Translations under genes and position numbers: made by a program
Origin: Litorimonas sp963972195
Lineage (GTDB): Bacteria > Pseudomonadota > Alphaproteobacteria > Caulobacterales > Maricaulaceae
NCBI GenBank assembly: GCA_963972195.1
Contig: CAXATH010000008.1
Span: 1-64,000 of the forward strand
DNA length: 64,000 nucleotides
Direction: 5' to 3'
The notes under the pieces: generated by a model
Told to the model about the DNA's origin: nothing
Database searches by the model: none
Seen by the model: the letters and a program-made list of their open reading frames with translations, nothing else
Part shown: positions 35,200 through 44,750 of the stretch, one piece after another
Position numbering within the stretch: position 1 is the first letter of the stretch
Layout: every line of letters begins with the position of its first letter

Positions 35200-35837
35200 T
35201 AAATTCTCTTAGATATTCAGCCTCAGCGATCCTTGGACTCTCTGCGGCCGCGCTTCTCGGCGCATGTTCCATACTGCCTGAACCCGCTCCTGCTGATACG
35301 ATTTACCGCTTGTCATCGACAGCTGAGGCCGTCGCAAATAATATAGATGCAGAGGTTATTCGAATTGACCGGCCGAGCGCGCCTATCATTTTCCAGAACA
35401 GGGATGTGGTCGTCTCTCCTGACGGGCAGCGTTTGGCCTCGGCTTCCCAGGCAAAGTGGTCAGAGATTACGCCGATCCTTGTACAAAACGCTTTTGTTGA
35501 AATTCTTGCCGCGAGGCCGGATGTTATTGGCGTTTTGCCATCTTCGGGCGCCAGAACAGACACGCGTGTTCAGCTATTTATTAAGAATTTTGAAGCCCAA
35601 TTCGACAGAGGGCAAAGTTCAGCCCCGAAAGCGGTAGTTCGGTATTCGGCAACGTTCGCCAATGCGTCAGACAGGTCCTTGATCGGAACTTATGAGGTAA
35701 TGAAAACCCAAAGAGCGGAAGCTGCGTCCGTCTCGTCCATCGTACAGGCTATTTCCACGGCTAATCGAGAGGCATTGTCAGATATATCAGATTGGTTGGT
35801 CTCAGAATCGCAAAAGTATAGTGAAGCTGAACAATAG
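35196..35837 (+). CDS. ABC-type transport auxiliary lipoprotein (PqiC-like)
   Basis: 213 residues with a signal peptide and lipobox LGAC (Cys near 24), and an ABC_trans_aux fold: TIYRLSS at the start of the mature domain, IRIDRPSAP, then a KWSEITPILVQNAFVEIL block. Proteins of this family accompany MCE transport operons and probably bridge to the outer membrane. It is the last gene of mlaE-mlaF-mlaD-lipoprotein; no mlaC or mlaA is in the window. Confidence 0.88.
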   Translation: MINSLRYSASAILGLSAAALLGACSILPEPAPADTIYRLSSTAEAVANNIDAEVIRIDRPSAPIIFQNRDVVVSPDGQRLASASQAKWSEITPILVQNAFVEILAARPDVIGVLPSSGARTDTRVQLFIKNFEAQFDRGQSSAPKAVVRYSATFANASDRSLIGTYEVMKTQRAEAASVSSIVQAISTANREALSDISDWLVSESQKYSEAEQ

Positions 35838-35868
35838 TTTGGTTTAAGCGCCTCAAATGAGTTTAGCC

Positions 35869-36417
35869 CTATAACGGCTCTTCCCCTCGCGCAGCCCTTC
35901 GGCGTCGCCACCAGATAATTCCTCCAAATATGGCGAGGAAGGTGAGGGCGGAAACGGGCAATATTACTTCAAGCTTATCCCCGACCGCTTTGCCGAGGTA
36001 ATGGCAGAGCGTAAAAATCACGATCGTGTATAATGTTGCTGAAAAGGCAATATAGAGACTATACCTGGCATAGGAGACGTTGAAATATCCGCAGGCGACA
36101 TAAGCCGGAACCCGCGCCAATGGCAGAAAGCGGGCGCCGAGCAAGGTCACAAAAAGGTGGCGCTGCACTTTGTCCTGCAAATTGGCGACATGCTTCTTTT
36201 CAGCAAAAGCTCTCGCATGGGGATTTTTCAATGCCGCCCAGCCAATCCAGTATTTCCAGACGTCCGAAAGAATCAATCCGATCAGAATAACAAAGAAAAT
36301 AGTGGGGAAGTGCTGGGGTTTCGACGCTGACAAAGTTGCGGCGGCTAAAACTGCGGCGTCTTCTTGCACAAAGGGACCCGCCGCGATGCCAAGGTATAAT
36401 AGCCAGCTAGGTTCCAT
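35869..36417 (-). CDS. DedA/VTT family membrane protein
   Basis: 182 residues with about five hydrophobic segments and the DedA/VTT motif region: QEDAAVLAAATL near the N terminus, and GARFLPLARVPAYVACGY (about 93-110), the family F/G-R-hydrophobic-P-x-R stretch. Members act in undecaprenyl phosphate or phospholipid recycling; the substrate here is unknown. It is convergent with the Mla operon, ending 32 bp away. It is somewhat shorter than typical DedA (about 200-220). Confidence 0.87.
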   Translation of the reverse strand: MEPSWLLYLGIAAGPFVQEDAAVLAAATLSASKPQHFPTIFFVILIGLILSDVWKYWIGWAALKNPHARAFAEKKHVANLQDKVQRHLFVTLLGARFLPLARVPAYVACGYFNVSYARYSLYIAFSATLYTIVIFTLCHYLGKAVGDKLEVILPVSALTFLAIFGGIIWWRRRRAARGEEPL

Positions 36418-36634
36418 GCAAAACAGTCTTTAAATTAGAGGGATTTAGAAAAGGTTTGAACGTTGTTGCTTCTAACGCTGAAAATAAGCTGGTTTCAAGC
36501 ATAAGCTGCCATTGCAAGATAAGAGTCTCCGTGACATAAGGCGCGAAATTTTAACCCCTGACCCGGGGCGGCGAAGCTATGTGCCTTATGGCCAGCAGAC
36601 CCGCACCGACATTGACACAGGATGGATGTCCGTC

Positions 36635-37975
36635 ATGCAAATCAAAGAAGTAAAAACCGAAGGCCTGAGCTACACCTATGCGGTGACAGTTCCTAAAGAG
36701 GACCTTTCCGCCAAGCTGGATGCCAAAATCAAGGAAATGCAGCCGCAAGTCTCTCTCAAGGGCTTTCGTCCCGGTAAAGTGCCGACCTCCCACATCAGAA
36801 AGATGTTCGGTCAGTCCATCATGAAAGACATCGTTGAAGAGACCGTCAATGAAACATCTCAAAAAGCGATCAATGACAATAAAATTCGCCCGGCCGGACA
36901 GCCGAAAATAGACCTTCGCGCGAACGGCGAAGACGTCACAAAAGGCAAAGCGGATTTGGAATATCAGCTGACCGTTGAATCGATTCCTGATTTTGAGCCG
37001 GTTGACCCGTCAACATTGAAGTTTACCCGCCTGAAATATGAAGCCAGTGACGCCGATATGGAAGAGCGTCTAGCCGAGTTGGGCAAAGGTCAGAAGACTT
37101 ACAAGAAAAAAGCCAAAACAGCCAAAGCCAAAAAAGACGATGCGGTCTTAATCGATTTTGTTGGCACGATTGACGGCGAAGCCTTTGACGGCGGCGCAAT
37201 GGAAGGTCATCAATTGGTTATCGGGTCGGGCAGTTTTATTCCTGGTTTTGAAGAGCAGCTTATCGGCGCCAAAGCAGGTGACGAACTAGACGTTAAAGTC
37301 ACGTTCCCGGAAGAGTATCAAGCCGCCGATTTGGCAGGTAAAGAAGCTGTCTTCGCGACAAAAGTCCACGAAGTCCAAGGCGCGAAAGATGCCGAAATTG
37401 ACGATGATTTTGCGAAGAACTTTGGTCTGGATGATCTGGACGCGCTTAAAGAAGCCGTCAAAAAACAGTACGAATCTGAATTGGACATGCAGTCCCGCAT
37501 GAAGCTCAAGCGCGCCATTCTTGACGAGCTTGACAAGAAGCACAGCTTTGACCTTCCGCCAAACATGGTGGAAGCCGAGTTCGAAAACATTTGGAATCAA
37601 GTGAAGGCCGAGAAAGAGGCCGGACAGCTTGACGAAGATGACGCCAAGAAGTCTGATAAGGAACTTGAAAAAGATTACCGTAAAATCGCGGAACGCCGCG
37701 TGCGCTTAGGTCTGGTTCTGGCTGAAATGGGCCAGAAAGCCGAAGTTCAAATTACCAATGAGGAACTTCAGCAAGCTATGATCGCTGAAGCGCGTCAGTA
37801 TCCGGGCCAAGAACAGCAAGTCGTTGAGTTTTATCAGAAAAACCCGAACGCGATTGCGCAGCTTCGTGCGCCCATCTATGAAGAAAAAGTTGTCGATCTG
37901 ATCATCGACAAAGCCGAAGTTAAAGACAAAAAAGTCGATAAGGACGAGCTCTTCAAAGAAGACGACATGATCTAG
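36635..37975 (+). CDS. tig: Trigger factor (ribosome-associated chaperone and prolyl isomerase)
   Basis: Binds near the ribosomal exit tunnel and folds nascent chains. It has 446 residues from ATG 36635 (MQIKEVKTEGLSYTY), which matches the family N terminus. An ATG at 36626 is a close alternative, and the frame upstream to 36512 encodes non-family sequence. Ribosome-binding loop GFRPGKVP (about 44-51), FKBP domain (about 160-250, VLIDFVGTIDGEAFDGG), then a Lys/Glu-rich C-terminal chaperone domain. In this class it usually precedes clpP; here a histidine kinase intervenes. Confidence 0.96.
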   Translation: MQIKEVKTEGLSYTYAVTVPKEDLSAKLDAKIKEMQPQVSLKGFRPGKVPTSHIRKMFGQSIMKDIVEETVNETSQKAINDNKIRPAGQPKIDLRANGEDVTKGKADLEYQLTVESIPDFEPVDPSTLKFTRLKYEASDADMEERLAELGKGQKTYKKKAKTAKAKKDDAVLIDFVGTIDGEAFDGGAMEGHQLVIGSGSFIPGFEEQLIGAKAGDELDVKVTFPEEYQAADLAGKEAVFATKVHEVQGAKDAEIDDDFAKNFGLDDLDALKEAVKKQYESELDMQSRMKLKRAILDELDKKHSFDLPPNMVEAEFENIWNQVKAEKEAGQLDEDDAKKSDKELEKDYRKIAERRVRLGLVLAEMGQKAEVQITNEELQQAMIAEARQYPGQEQQVVEFYQKNPNAIAQLRAPIYEEKVVDLIIDKAEVKDKKVDKDELFKEDDMI

Positions 37976-38025
37976 TTGACTATCCCGGAAAACTCATGTG
38001 CAACATGAGTGATAAGGATAAAAGC

Positions 38026-38052
38026 AAACCCGGCCTCAAGGTCGGGTTTTTT
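38026..38052 (+). terminator. Strong rho-independent terminator after tig
   Basis: AAACCCGGCC (38026-38035) pairs with GGTCGGGTTT (38040-38049) around TCAA, with one G-T pair, and runs into six T residues (38047-38052). A second perfect hairpin, ACTCATGT/ACATGAGT with a 3-base loop, lies just upstream at 37992-38010. Confidence 0.9.
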
Positions 38053-38274
38053 GTTGGGAGGCGTAGGCTTTTCAAAAACGAGGGGGCGTCCGTAACTTCC
38101 GAGACGACCAAACTCAGTAATCAATCGAATGCAATGAAGCGACGAAACCGTCCAGCATAAGACGGCCCGCATCAATGTAGATGGGATCGAGGGAGGCATG
38201 AGGGCGAAGAAGGGCGGAAATCATTCTCACTGCAAGAGGCTGAATGTAGCTGGTCTAGGTAATGGGGATGCTTT

Positions 38275-39378
38275 TTAAGGCAACAAAAGGGTTGCAACGA
38301 GTTCAAAACCTTTTGCGCTTCCTGTTTGAACAATATGGCCCCCAAATTGAGAAACAGACGCCTTTATCAACCGCGCGCCAATGCCGTGGGATTTTTGAGC
38401 ATCTCCGGGGATAGGTTCTACGCGCATCTGCTCGGCGACATTGTTCTTACAAGTGAGGGTTAGCTCTTTTCCTTTTAAGGAAAGGCTATAGTTTATTTGG
38501 GCGCCGCCATCATCGATGTTTCCGTGTTTTACTGTATTCGCTGCGAATTCATTCACGATTAGACCAATTGTACTCGCAACTTTTGGCGGAACTGTACAGG
38601 CTGGCGAGTTTGCTTTCACTAAAACTGAAGTCGGCAATGACGCGTCGAGATGACCCGCAAGCATTGGAATGTAATCTTTCAGATCTACGCCGCCCGCTTC
38701 TTTGGAGAGGTAGATAGACTGATGAACGGCGGAAACGGCATCCAGTTGACGACGCAAAGCATCAAATGCAGCGTCCGCATCACCGGTTCTTCTCGCTTCT
38801 GATTTATACAGTCCTATCGCACTGGCGATGGAGGAGAGACTGTTTTTGACCCGGTGATCCATCTCATCGCGTAACACACTTTGACTCTGCAAGGCGCGTC
38901 TGAGGTCCAACTCTCGTGTAACTCGCCGCGCCAAAACTTTTAGCGCTTGTTGTTGATCAACGCTCAATGTGTTGGGTTTGTTGTCCAGCACACAGAGTGT
39001 TCCGATCGGCAACCCATTTTCCGCCTTGATGAGCGCGCCAGCGTAAAACCGTAATCCATCATTCGGAACGCACAATTCGTTATCTGCTGTCCTGGGATCT
39101 GAATGTGTGTCCTCGATGAGTGTGAAATCCTCTTCGAGAATAATGTGCGAGCATATTGAGGTTTCGAGAGGTGTTTCCCTCGTCCCAAGGCCAACCTCTG
39201 CTTTAAACCACTGTCTTTCAGCATCGATCAGGTTGACCACCGACATGGGAGTGCCGCATATTTTGGCAGCTAATTCAACGATATCGTCAAAATCAGCCTC
39301 TCGCGGTGAGTCGAGAATGTCATAACTATGCAGTGCGGCTAAGCGCTCGGCTTGGCGTGGGTGGGAGGAAGCTCTCAT
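38275..39378 (-). CDS. GAF-domain sensor histidine kinase (HisKA_2 type)
   Basis: Cytoplasmic sensor kinase, 367 residues, no membrane segment. The GAF domain spans about 22-160, with CSHIILEEDF and GLRFYAGALIKAENGLPIGTLCV (in part). The HisKA_2 phosphoacceptor helix carries DEMDHRVKNSLSSIASAIGLY, with the phosphorylated His near 174. The HATPase domain has NEFAANTVKHG (about 278-288) and SHGIGARLI (about 335). Kinases of this class often feed the general stress response in alphaproteobacteria, but no response regulator is adjacent. It sits between tig and clpP on the opposite strand. Confidence 0.9.
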   Translation of the reverse strand: MRASSHPRQAERLAALHSYDILDSPREADFDDIVELAAKICGTPMSVVNLIDAERQWFKAEVGLGTRETPLETSICSHIILEEDFTLIEDTHSDPRTADNELCVPNDGLRFYAGALIKAENGLPIGTLCVLDNKPNTLSVDQQQALKVLARRVTRELDLRRALQSQSVLRDEMDHRVKNSLSSIASAIGLYKSEARRTGDADAAFDALRRQLDAVSAVHQSIYLSKEAGGVDLKDYIPMLAGHLDASLPTSVLVKANSPACTVPPKVASTIGLIVNEFAANTVKHGNIDDGGAQINYSLSLKGKELTLTCKNNVAEQMRVEPIPGDAQKSHGIGARLIKASVSQFGGHIVQTGSAKGFELVATLLLP

Positions 39379-39577
39379 GGCCGTTTAGCTAACGTAAGAT
39401 GGCGGGCGTCGCTAGCTTTTTCATGAGCTAATAGCGCGATTACAGCCGCCTGGGCGATATTCGTTCAAATATCATCGGTTTGAATCTTGATCAGAATGGA
39501 AAACAGGCAATTTTAGCGACCAATATATATTTTATGTGTCTCTGCCCTTAGCTCCAGCGGGCAGAATTTAAAAATCC

Positions 39578-39700
39578 TTATTGGAAGGCTGATGGAGCAA
39601 TTGCGGCAGTACAGGTGCCAAGAGCCACGACAAGAGAAGCGGCTAGCTTCTTAGCAAATCGTGTTGCGGAAATTGTGAGCTCATTTGATATTCTTGGCAT
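39578..39700 (-). CDS. Possible 40-residue signal-peptide-like protein
   Basis: The frame from ATG 39700 begins MPRISNELTISATRFAKKL, continues with a hydrophobic stretch (AASLVVALGTCTAAIAPSA) and stops two residues later. It reads like an export signal with a cleavage site but almost no mature part. It could be a truncated exported protein, a small membrane peptide or chance. AGAGAGG lies upstream at rather long spacing. Confidence 0.25.
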   Translation of the reverse strand: MPRISNELTISATRFAKKLAASLVVALGTCTAAIAPSAFQ

Positions 39701-39912
39701 TGAGGGAAGCCTCTCTGTCTGTGTGCATATTTGTTTCAGCGGGGTATATCCTCGCGACCTTGTCAACCTACCGGTTTGTGGCAAAACTTGAACGGATATT
39801 GCCGCAAAGGTCCTATGAGAAAATGACGTGGCGGGTTAATGGGGGGATATCTTGTGTCCCCTTTGCGTTATAAAACGGAGATAAATTGCGGGCATTCCGC
39901 GCATTGACCCCC

Positions 39913-39943
39913 TTGATTAGGCGTTCTAGCGTATCAATATAAT
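39913..39943 (+). promoter_or_regulatory. Possible clpP promoter
   Basis: A perfect TATAAT (39938-39943) lies 19 bp after TTGATT (39913-39918), about 57 bp before the clpP ATG. The spacing is longer than optimal. No convincing sigma-32 site is seen here. Confidence 0.35.
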
Positions 39944-40000
39944 AGTCATATTTATGTCCCAGTCTGTTCTCTGAAACAGAATCATTAATCAGGAAATCCT

Positions 40001-40618
40001 ATGTTTGATCCCATTGAACAAGCCACAAACTACCTCATCCCGACCGTTGTAGAACAGTCCAGCCGCGGTGAGCGGGCTTTTGATATTTACTCGCGTCTCT
40101 TACGGGACCGCATCATCTTTCTTTCCGGCCCCGTCGAAGACAACATGGCTGGCTCAATTACGGCGCAGCTTTTGTTTCTCGAAAGTGAAAACCCGAAAAA
40201 AGAAATCTCCATGTATATCAACTCGCCGGGCGGCGTTGTGACCGCCGGAATGGCGATCTACGATACCATGCAATATATCAAATCTCCTGTTTCGACTGTC
40301 TGTATGGGGCAGGCATGTTCCATGGGCTCATTACTCCTGGCGGCCGGTGAGCCGGATATGCGAATCGCTCTGCCCAATGCGCGCGTGATGGTGCATCAAC
40401 CTTCCGGCGGTTTCCGTGGTCAGGCGTCTGACATTGAACGTCACGCCCAGGATATTTTGGCGATGAAAAAGCGCCTGAACGAAATCTACGTCAAACATAC
40501 GGGCAAGAAATATGCGCTGATCGAGAAAACGCTCGACCGTGACCATTTCATGACGGCTGATGAAGCCAAGGATTTCGGCATTGTTGACCACGTTTATACT
40601 TCTCGCGGAGAGAAATAA
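40001..40618 (+). CDS. clpP: ATP-dependent Clp protease proteolytic subunit ClpP
   Basis: Barrel-forming serine protease that degrades substrates unfolded by ClpX or ClpA. It has 205 residues. The catalytic triad is visible as Ser107 (GQACSMGS), His132 (VMVHQPSGG) and Asp181 (LDRDHF). The N terminus MFDPIEQATNYLIPTVVEQ is close to the processed form of other ClpP. AGGA ribosome site before ATG 40001. It has its own terminator and is followed by clpX. Confidence 0.98.
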   Translation: MFDPIEQATNYLIPTVVEQSSRGERAFDIYSRLLRDRIIFLSGPVEDNMAGSITAQLLFLESENPKKEISMYINSPGGVVTAGMAIYDTMQYIKSPVSTVCMGQACSMGSLLLAAGEPDMRIALPNARVMVHQPSGGFRGQASDIERHAQDILAMKKRLNEIYVKHTGKKYALIEKTLDRDHFMTADEAKDFGIVDHVYTSRGEK

Positions 40619-40661
40619 GAGCGGTTTTCAAGACCCTATCGTCTGAAAATTTGACTGTATA

Positions 40662-40692
40662 AAGGCTGGGATATTTATATCTCGGCCTTTTC
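40662..40692 (+). terminator. Rho-independent terminator after clpP
   Basis: A near-perfect 13-bp stem, AAGGCTGGGATAT (40662-40674) with ATATCTCGGCCTT (40677-40689), includes two G-T pairs and ends in TTTT. It lies 44 bp after the clpP stop, so clpX probably has a separate promoter in the 160 bp that follow. Confidence 0.8.
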
Positions 40693-40854
40693 TTTTGACT
40701 TGAAACCTCTAGGTTTGACGTGTCCAATGAAAAAATCGCGTAGAATGTAAGGCGCGATTAAGGAAAGAGCCTTAATGTGACAGTTCAATGTCAATGAGGC
40801 ACTGATTTTGCAGGGGTTTCGAAACAAGACACCCCGATATGAACGAGTACGGTT

Positions 40855-42120
40855 ATGAGCAAAAACACAAGCGGCGAATCAAAAAACACGCTTTACTGTT
40901 CCTTCTGCGGCAAAAGCCAGCATGAGGTCAGAAAGCTAATTGCCGGGCCGACCGTGTTCATATGCGACGAATGCGTCGAACTTTGCATGGATATTATCAA
41001 GGAAGAGGGCAAAGGCTCTATTGCGAAGACGTCTGAAGGCGTCCCAACGCCGAAAGAAATTTGCGAAACACTTGATGATTACGTCATTGGACAGGAATAT
41101 GCCAAGCGAGTCCTCTCCGTAGCCGTTCACAACCATTATAAACGCCTGAACCACGCCACTTCCAATCCGGAAGTTGAACTGGCCAAGTCGAATATCCTTC
41201 TGGTCGGGCCAACCGGGTGCGGTAAGACGCTCCTCGCGCAGACTTTGGCGCGTATTCTCGACGTTCCATTTACAATGGCGGATGCGACGACACTGACCGA
41301 AGCTGGTTATGTCGGCGAAGATGTTGAAAATATCATTTTGAAACTACTTCAGGCCTCTGATTACAATGTTGAACGTGCCCAGCGCGGCATTGTCTATATC
41401 GATGAGGTCGACAAGATTTCTCGCAAGTCTGACAATCCGTCCATTACCCGCGACGTGTCGGGTGAGGGCGTACAGCAGGCCTTGCTCAAGATCATGGAAG
41501 GCACAGTGGCCTCCGTTCCTCCACAAGGCGGGCGCAAACATCCGCAACAGGAATTTTTGCAGGTCGATACAACGAATATTCTTTTCGTTGTCGGCGGCGC
41601 TTTTGCCGGACTTGATAAGGTCATTACCAATCGCGGTGACAAGAAATCCATCGGCTTTGGCGGAGAGGTCAAGGAAATGGATGAACGACGTATCGGCGAT
41701 ATCCTGCAAGGGGTAGAGCCAGACGATCTGACGCGATTTGGTCTGATTCCTGAATTTGTGGGCCGCCTTCCGGTGATTGCGACACTAACGGATTTGGACG
41801 AAGACGCTCTGATTACGATTTTGACGCAGCCGCGTAACGCTTTGGTAAAACAGTACGAGACTTTGTTTGATATGGAGAAAGTCAAGCTGACCTTCTCTGA
41901 GGACGCGCTCAAAGCGATTGCGAAGAAAGCCTTGGCCCGGAAGACCGGCGCGCGGGGACTGCGTTCCATTATGGAGGGAATCCTTCTCGATACGATGTAT
42001 GACTTGCCGTCCTATGAAGGTGTGGCAGAGGTCGTGATTAATGGCGAAGTGGTCAATGGGACGGCACAGCCGCTTATCGTCCACTCCGAAGAAGAGGCCG
42101 CTCAGGAGCAGGCGTCCTGA
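40855..42120 (+). CDS. clpX: ATP-dependent Clp protease ATP-binding subunit ClpX
   Basis: AAA+ unfoldase partner of ClpP. It has 421 residues. The N-terminal zinc-binding domain has Cys15, Cys18, Cys37 and Cys40 (CSFC and CDEC). Walker A is GPTGCGKT (about 118-125) and Walker B is IVYIDEVDK (about 181-189). A GFGGEV segment (about 268-273) lies where ClpX has its ClpP-binding IGF-type loop. It is separated from clpP by a terminator and a 236-bp gap. Confidence 0.98.
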   Translation: MSKNTSGESKNTLYCSFCGKSQHEVRKLIAGPTVFICDECVELCMDIIKEEGKGSIAKTSEGVPTPKEICETLDDYVIGQEYAKRVLSVAVHNHYKRLNHATSNPEVELAKSNILLVGPTGCGKTLLAQTLARILDVPFTMADATTLTEAGYVGEDVENIILKLLQASDYNVERAQRGIVYIDEVDKISRKSDNPSITRDVSGEGVQQALLKIMEGTVASVPPQGGRKHPQQEFLQVDTTNILFVVGGAFAGLDKVITNRGDKKSIGFGGEVKEMDERRIGDILQGVEPDDLTRFGLIPEFVGRLPVIATLTDLDEDALITILTQPRNALVKQYETLFDMEKVKLTFSEDALKAIAKKALARKTGARGLRSIMEGILLDTMYDLPSYEGVAEVVINGEVVNGTAQPLIVHSEEEAAQEQAS

Positions 42121-42159
42121 GCCATGAGAGCGGGGTCGGAAGATTAGTAAGATGAATTA

Positions 42160-42186
42160 AAACCGCTCTTTTCGAGCGGTTTTTTT
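42160..42186 (+). terminator. Strong rho-independent terminator after clpX
   Basis: AAACCGCTC (42160-42168) pairs with GAGCGGTTT (42174-42182) around TTTTC and continues as a T-run to 42186. Confidence 0.92.
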
Positions 42187-42243
42187 GTCGGCGACACAGA
42201 TGAGGGCGATGACAGCCAAGCGCAGTCAAATAAGCGTTCCGGC

Positions 42244-42272
42244 CTTGCATGGCCCTAAGCCACGCCCCATCT
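42244..42272 (+). promoter_or_regulatory. Sigma-32 heat-shock promoter of lon
   Basis: CTTGCA (42244-42249), 15 bp spacer, CCCCATCT (42265-42272): a very close match to the sigma-32 consensus CTTGAA-N13-15-CCCCATNT. It lies 47 bp before the lon ATG, placing the transcript start about 40 bases upstream of it. lon is a classical member of the heat-shock regulon. Confidence 0.72.
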
Positions 42273-42319
42273 TGAGTGAAAGATAAAGCGCATAAATACG
42301 CGCTATTTGAAGGACTATT

Positions 42320-44728
42320 ATGACTGATACCCATCTTTTACCCGTTTTACCGCTTCGCGATATCGTCGTGTTTCCGCATATGGTTGTGCCGCTCTTTGTC
42401 GGGCGCGAAAAATCCATTAATGCGCTGGAAGAGGTCATGCGTCAGGAAAAGCGTATTCTGCTTTTGACGCAGAAAGACTCTGAGGACGACGATCCGTCGA
42501 AAGATGATATTTTCGACCGCGGCTGTATTGCGAAAATCCTGCAACTTCTCAAGCTCCCTGACGGAACCGTGCGCGTACTGGTCGAGGGACAAGAGCGGGC
42601 GGCCGTTGAGGCTTTCACGGACAGTAAGGACTATCTTGAAGCCTATGCCGAAATAGTCGACACCGAAATGGATAGCGCCAGCAAAGCGAAGTCTCTCGCC
42701 AAAGAAGTGCGCGAAAAGTTTGACCTATACGGTAAACTCAACACGAAAATTGCCGAAGAAGTGGTTGGCTCTGTCACCGAGACAAAAGATCCGGCCAAGC
42801 TTTCGGATATCATTGCTGTTCATCTCAGTGCAGAGATCAAGCATAAACAGGATCTGCTCGCCGAGCCAAAAGTGACAGCTCGTCTGAAAACTATTCTGGA
42901 TTTGATCGACGCCGAAGCCAGCGTGTTGAAAGTTGAAAAGAAAATCCGTGGCCGCGTGAAGCGCCAAATGGAAAAGACCCAGCGCGAATATTATCTGAAC
43001 GAGCAGATGAAAGCGATCCAGTCCGAACTGGGCGATGGCGATTCGCCGAATGAAATGGCCGAGCTTCAGGAAAAAATCGAGAAGACCAAACTCTCAAAGG
43101 AGGCTCTGGAAAAAGTCACGGCCGAGATCAAAAAGCTCAAACAGATGAGCCCGATGAGCGCCGAGGCGAATGTCTCCCGCAACTATATTGACTGGATGCT
43201 GTCTGTGCCATGGGGCAAGAAAAAACGCATTCAGCGCGATCTCGACAAGGCGCAGGAAATCCTCGACGCGGATCATTATGGTCTCGAGAAAGTCAAAGAA
43301 CGCATCATCGAATATCTTGCGGTTCAGTCCCGTACGAAAAAGGTCAAAGGTCCGATCCTTTGCCTTGTTGGACCGCCTGGTGTCGGCAAAACCTCTCTCG
43401 GTAAATCCGTTGCCCGCGCAACGGGGCGTGAGTTTGTGCGGGTCGCGCTAGGCGGCGTTCGCGATGAGAGCGAAATTCGCGGTCACCGCCGGACTTATAT
43501 CGGCTCCATGCCGGGACGCATTATTCAGTCGATGAAAAAAGCAAAATATATCAACCCATTATTCTTGTTTGATGAAGTGGACAAAATGGGAATGGATCAT
43601 CGCGGCGATCCGTCTTCTGCGCTTCTTGAGGTGCTGGATCCGGAACAGAACGACACATTTAACGACCACTATCTGGACGTGGATTATAACCTGTCGGATA
43701 CAATGTTTATCACGACGGCCAATAGTCTGAATATGCCGCAACCCCTTCTCGACCGGATGGAAATCATTCGTATCCCGGGCTATACCGAGGACGAAAAAAT
43801 CGAAATTGCCAAGCGCCATTTGCTGCCGGAACAGATCAAAGAGCACGGCCTGAAAGAGGATGAGTTCTCTGTTTCCGAAGATGCTCTGCGCTCCATTGTG
43901 CGTTATTATACGCGCGAGGCGGGCGTCCGAAGCCTCAAGCGGGAAGTTGCCAGACTGGCGCGGAAAACACTGAAAAAGATTGTTTCCAAAGAAGCAACTT
44001 CTGTCGATGTCACGTCAGACAATATCGGCGATCTACTCGGCGTGAAGAAATTCCGTTATGGCCGCGCCGATGAAACCGATCAGGTTGGAACCGTCACAGG
44101 ACTGGCCTGGACGGAAACGGGCGGCGATATTCTCACAATTGAGGCCTTGTCCATGCCAGGTAAAGGCGGCGTCAAAATCACAGGGAATTTGAAGGACGTG
44201 ATGAAAGAATCGATCTCGGCGGCCAATTCCTATGTGCAGGCGAGGGCGCCCGAGCTGGGCATCAGCCCGCGCGTCTTCCGCAGCACGGATATCCACGTCC
44301 ATGTGCCGGAAGCGGCCACGCCCAAGGACGGCCCGTCAGCCGGTATCGGCATGGTGACCGCCATGGTGAGCGTACTGACGCAAATCCCCGTGCGCAGTGA
44401 TATAGCCATGACAGGTGAGGTGACCCTTCGTGGCCGCGTTCTGCCGATTGGCGGGCTTAAAGAAAAGCTGCTTGCGGCTTTACGCGGCGGGATCAAAACC
44501 GTTCTCATCCCGCAGGAAAATGAGAAAGACCTGGCCGATATTCCAGAGTCAGTAAAATCTGCCTTGGAAATTATTCCTGTCAGCCTAGTGGACGAAGTCC
44601 TCGAACATGCCCTAACGCGAGAGCCGACCAAGATTGAATGGACCGCCAGCGATAAAGCGGCGCTCGCCGGAATTATCATGGGCACACAAACCACAGACCC
44701 GGCCCTTGGCGGCGGCGCGACGCACTAG
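42320..44728 (+). CDS. lon: ATP-dependent protease Lon
   Basis: Cytosolic AAA+ serine protease for damaged and regulatory proteins. It has 802 residues. The N-terminal substrate-binding domain begins LPVLPLRDIVVFPHMVVPLFVGR (in part). A coiled-coil linker follows. The AAA+ module has Walker A GPPGVGKT (about 351-358) and LFLFDEVDKMG. The protease domain has the catalytic dyad Ser673 (KDGPSAG) and Lys716 (GGLKEK), spaced 43 residues apart as in E. coli Lon. Preceded by a sigma-32-type promoter and followed by a terminator; no hupB follows, although lon-hupB is common. Confidence 0.98.
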   Translation: MTDTHLLPVLPLRDIVVFPHMVVPLFVGREKSINALEEVMRQEKRILLLTQKDSEDDDPSKDDIFDRGCIAKILQLLKLPDGTVRVLVEGQERAAVEAFTDSKDYLEAYAEIVDTEMDSASKAKSLAKEVREKFDLYGKLNTKIAEEVVGSVTETKDPAKLSDIIAVHLSAEIKHKQDLLAEPKVTARLKTILDLIDAEASVLKVEKKIRGRVKRQMEKTQREYYLNEQMKAIQSELGDGDSPNEMAELQEKIEKTKLSKEALEKVTAEIKKLKQMSPMSAEANVSRNYIDWMLSVPWGKKKRIQRDLDKAQEILDADHYGLEKVKERIIEYLAVQSRTKKVKGPILCLVGPPGVGKTSLGKSVARATGREFVRVALGGVRDESEIRGHRRTYIGSMPGRIIQSMKKAKYINPLFLFDEVDKMGMDHRGDPSSALLEVLDPEQNDTFNDHYLDVDYNLSDTMFITTANSLNMPQPLLDRMEIIRIPGYTEDEKIEIAKRHLLPEQIKEHGLKEDEFSVSEDALRSIVRYYTREAGVRSLKREVARLARKTLKKIVSKEATSVDVTSDNIGDLLGVKKFRYGRADETDQVGTVTGLAWTETGGDILTIEALSMPGKGGVKITGNLKDVMKESISAANSYVQARAPELGISPRVFRSTDIHVHVPEAATPKDGPSAGIGMVTAMVSVLTQIPVRSDIAMTGEVTLRGRVLPIGGLKEKLLAALRGGIKTVLIPQENEKDLADIPESVKSALEIIPVSLVDEVLEHALTREPTKIEWTASDKAALAGIIMGTQTTDPALGGGATH

Positions 44729-44750
44729 GCGTTCGTCAAATGTACTTCAG

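Larger units (their letters stand above)
39379..40000 (+). other. 622-bp region between kinase and clpP, mostly without genes
   Basis: It holds the divergent upstream regions of the kinase and clpP. A weak leftward 40-codon frame is listed separately, as is a possible clpP promoter. No repeat, RNA gene or recognisable larger coding region is seen. Confidence 0.5.

Noticed and set aside
38114..38224. 36-codon minus-strand frame between tig and the kinase gene, starting MISALLRPHASLDP
   Set aside because: The peptide reads plausibly, but it is too short and has no recognisable homology or ribosome site; possibly a remnant. Not called.
39685..39873. 62-codon plus-strand frame in the gap before clpP
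   Set aside because: Overlaps the upstream part of the opposite-strand small frame, has a weak start and no family features.
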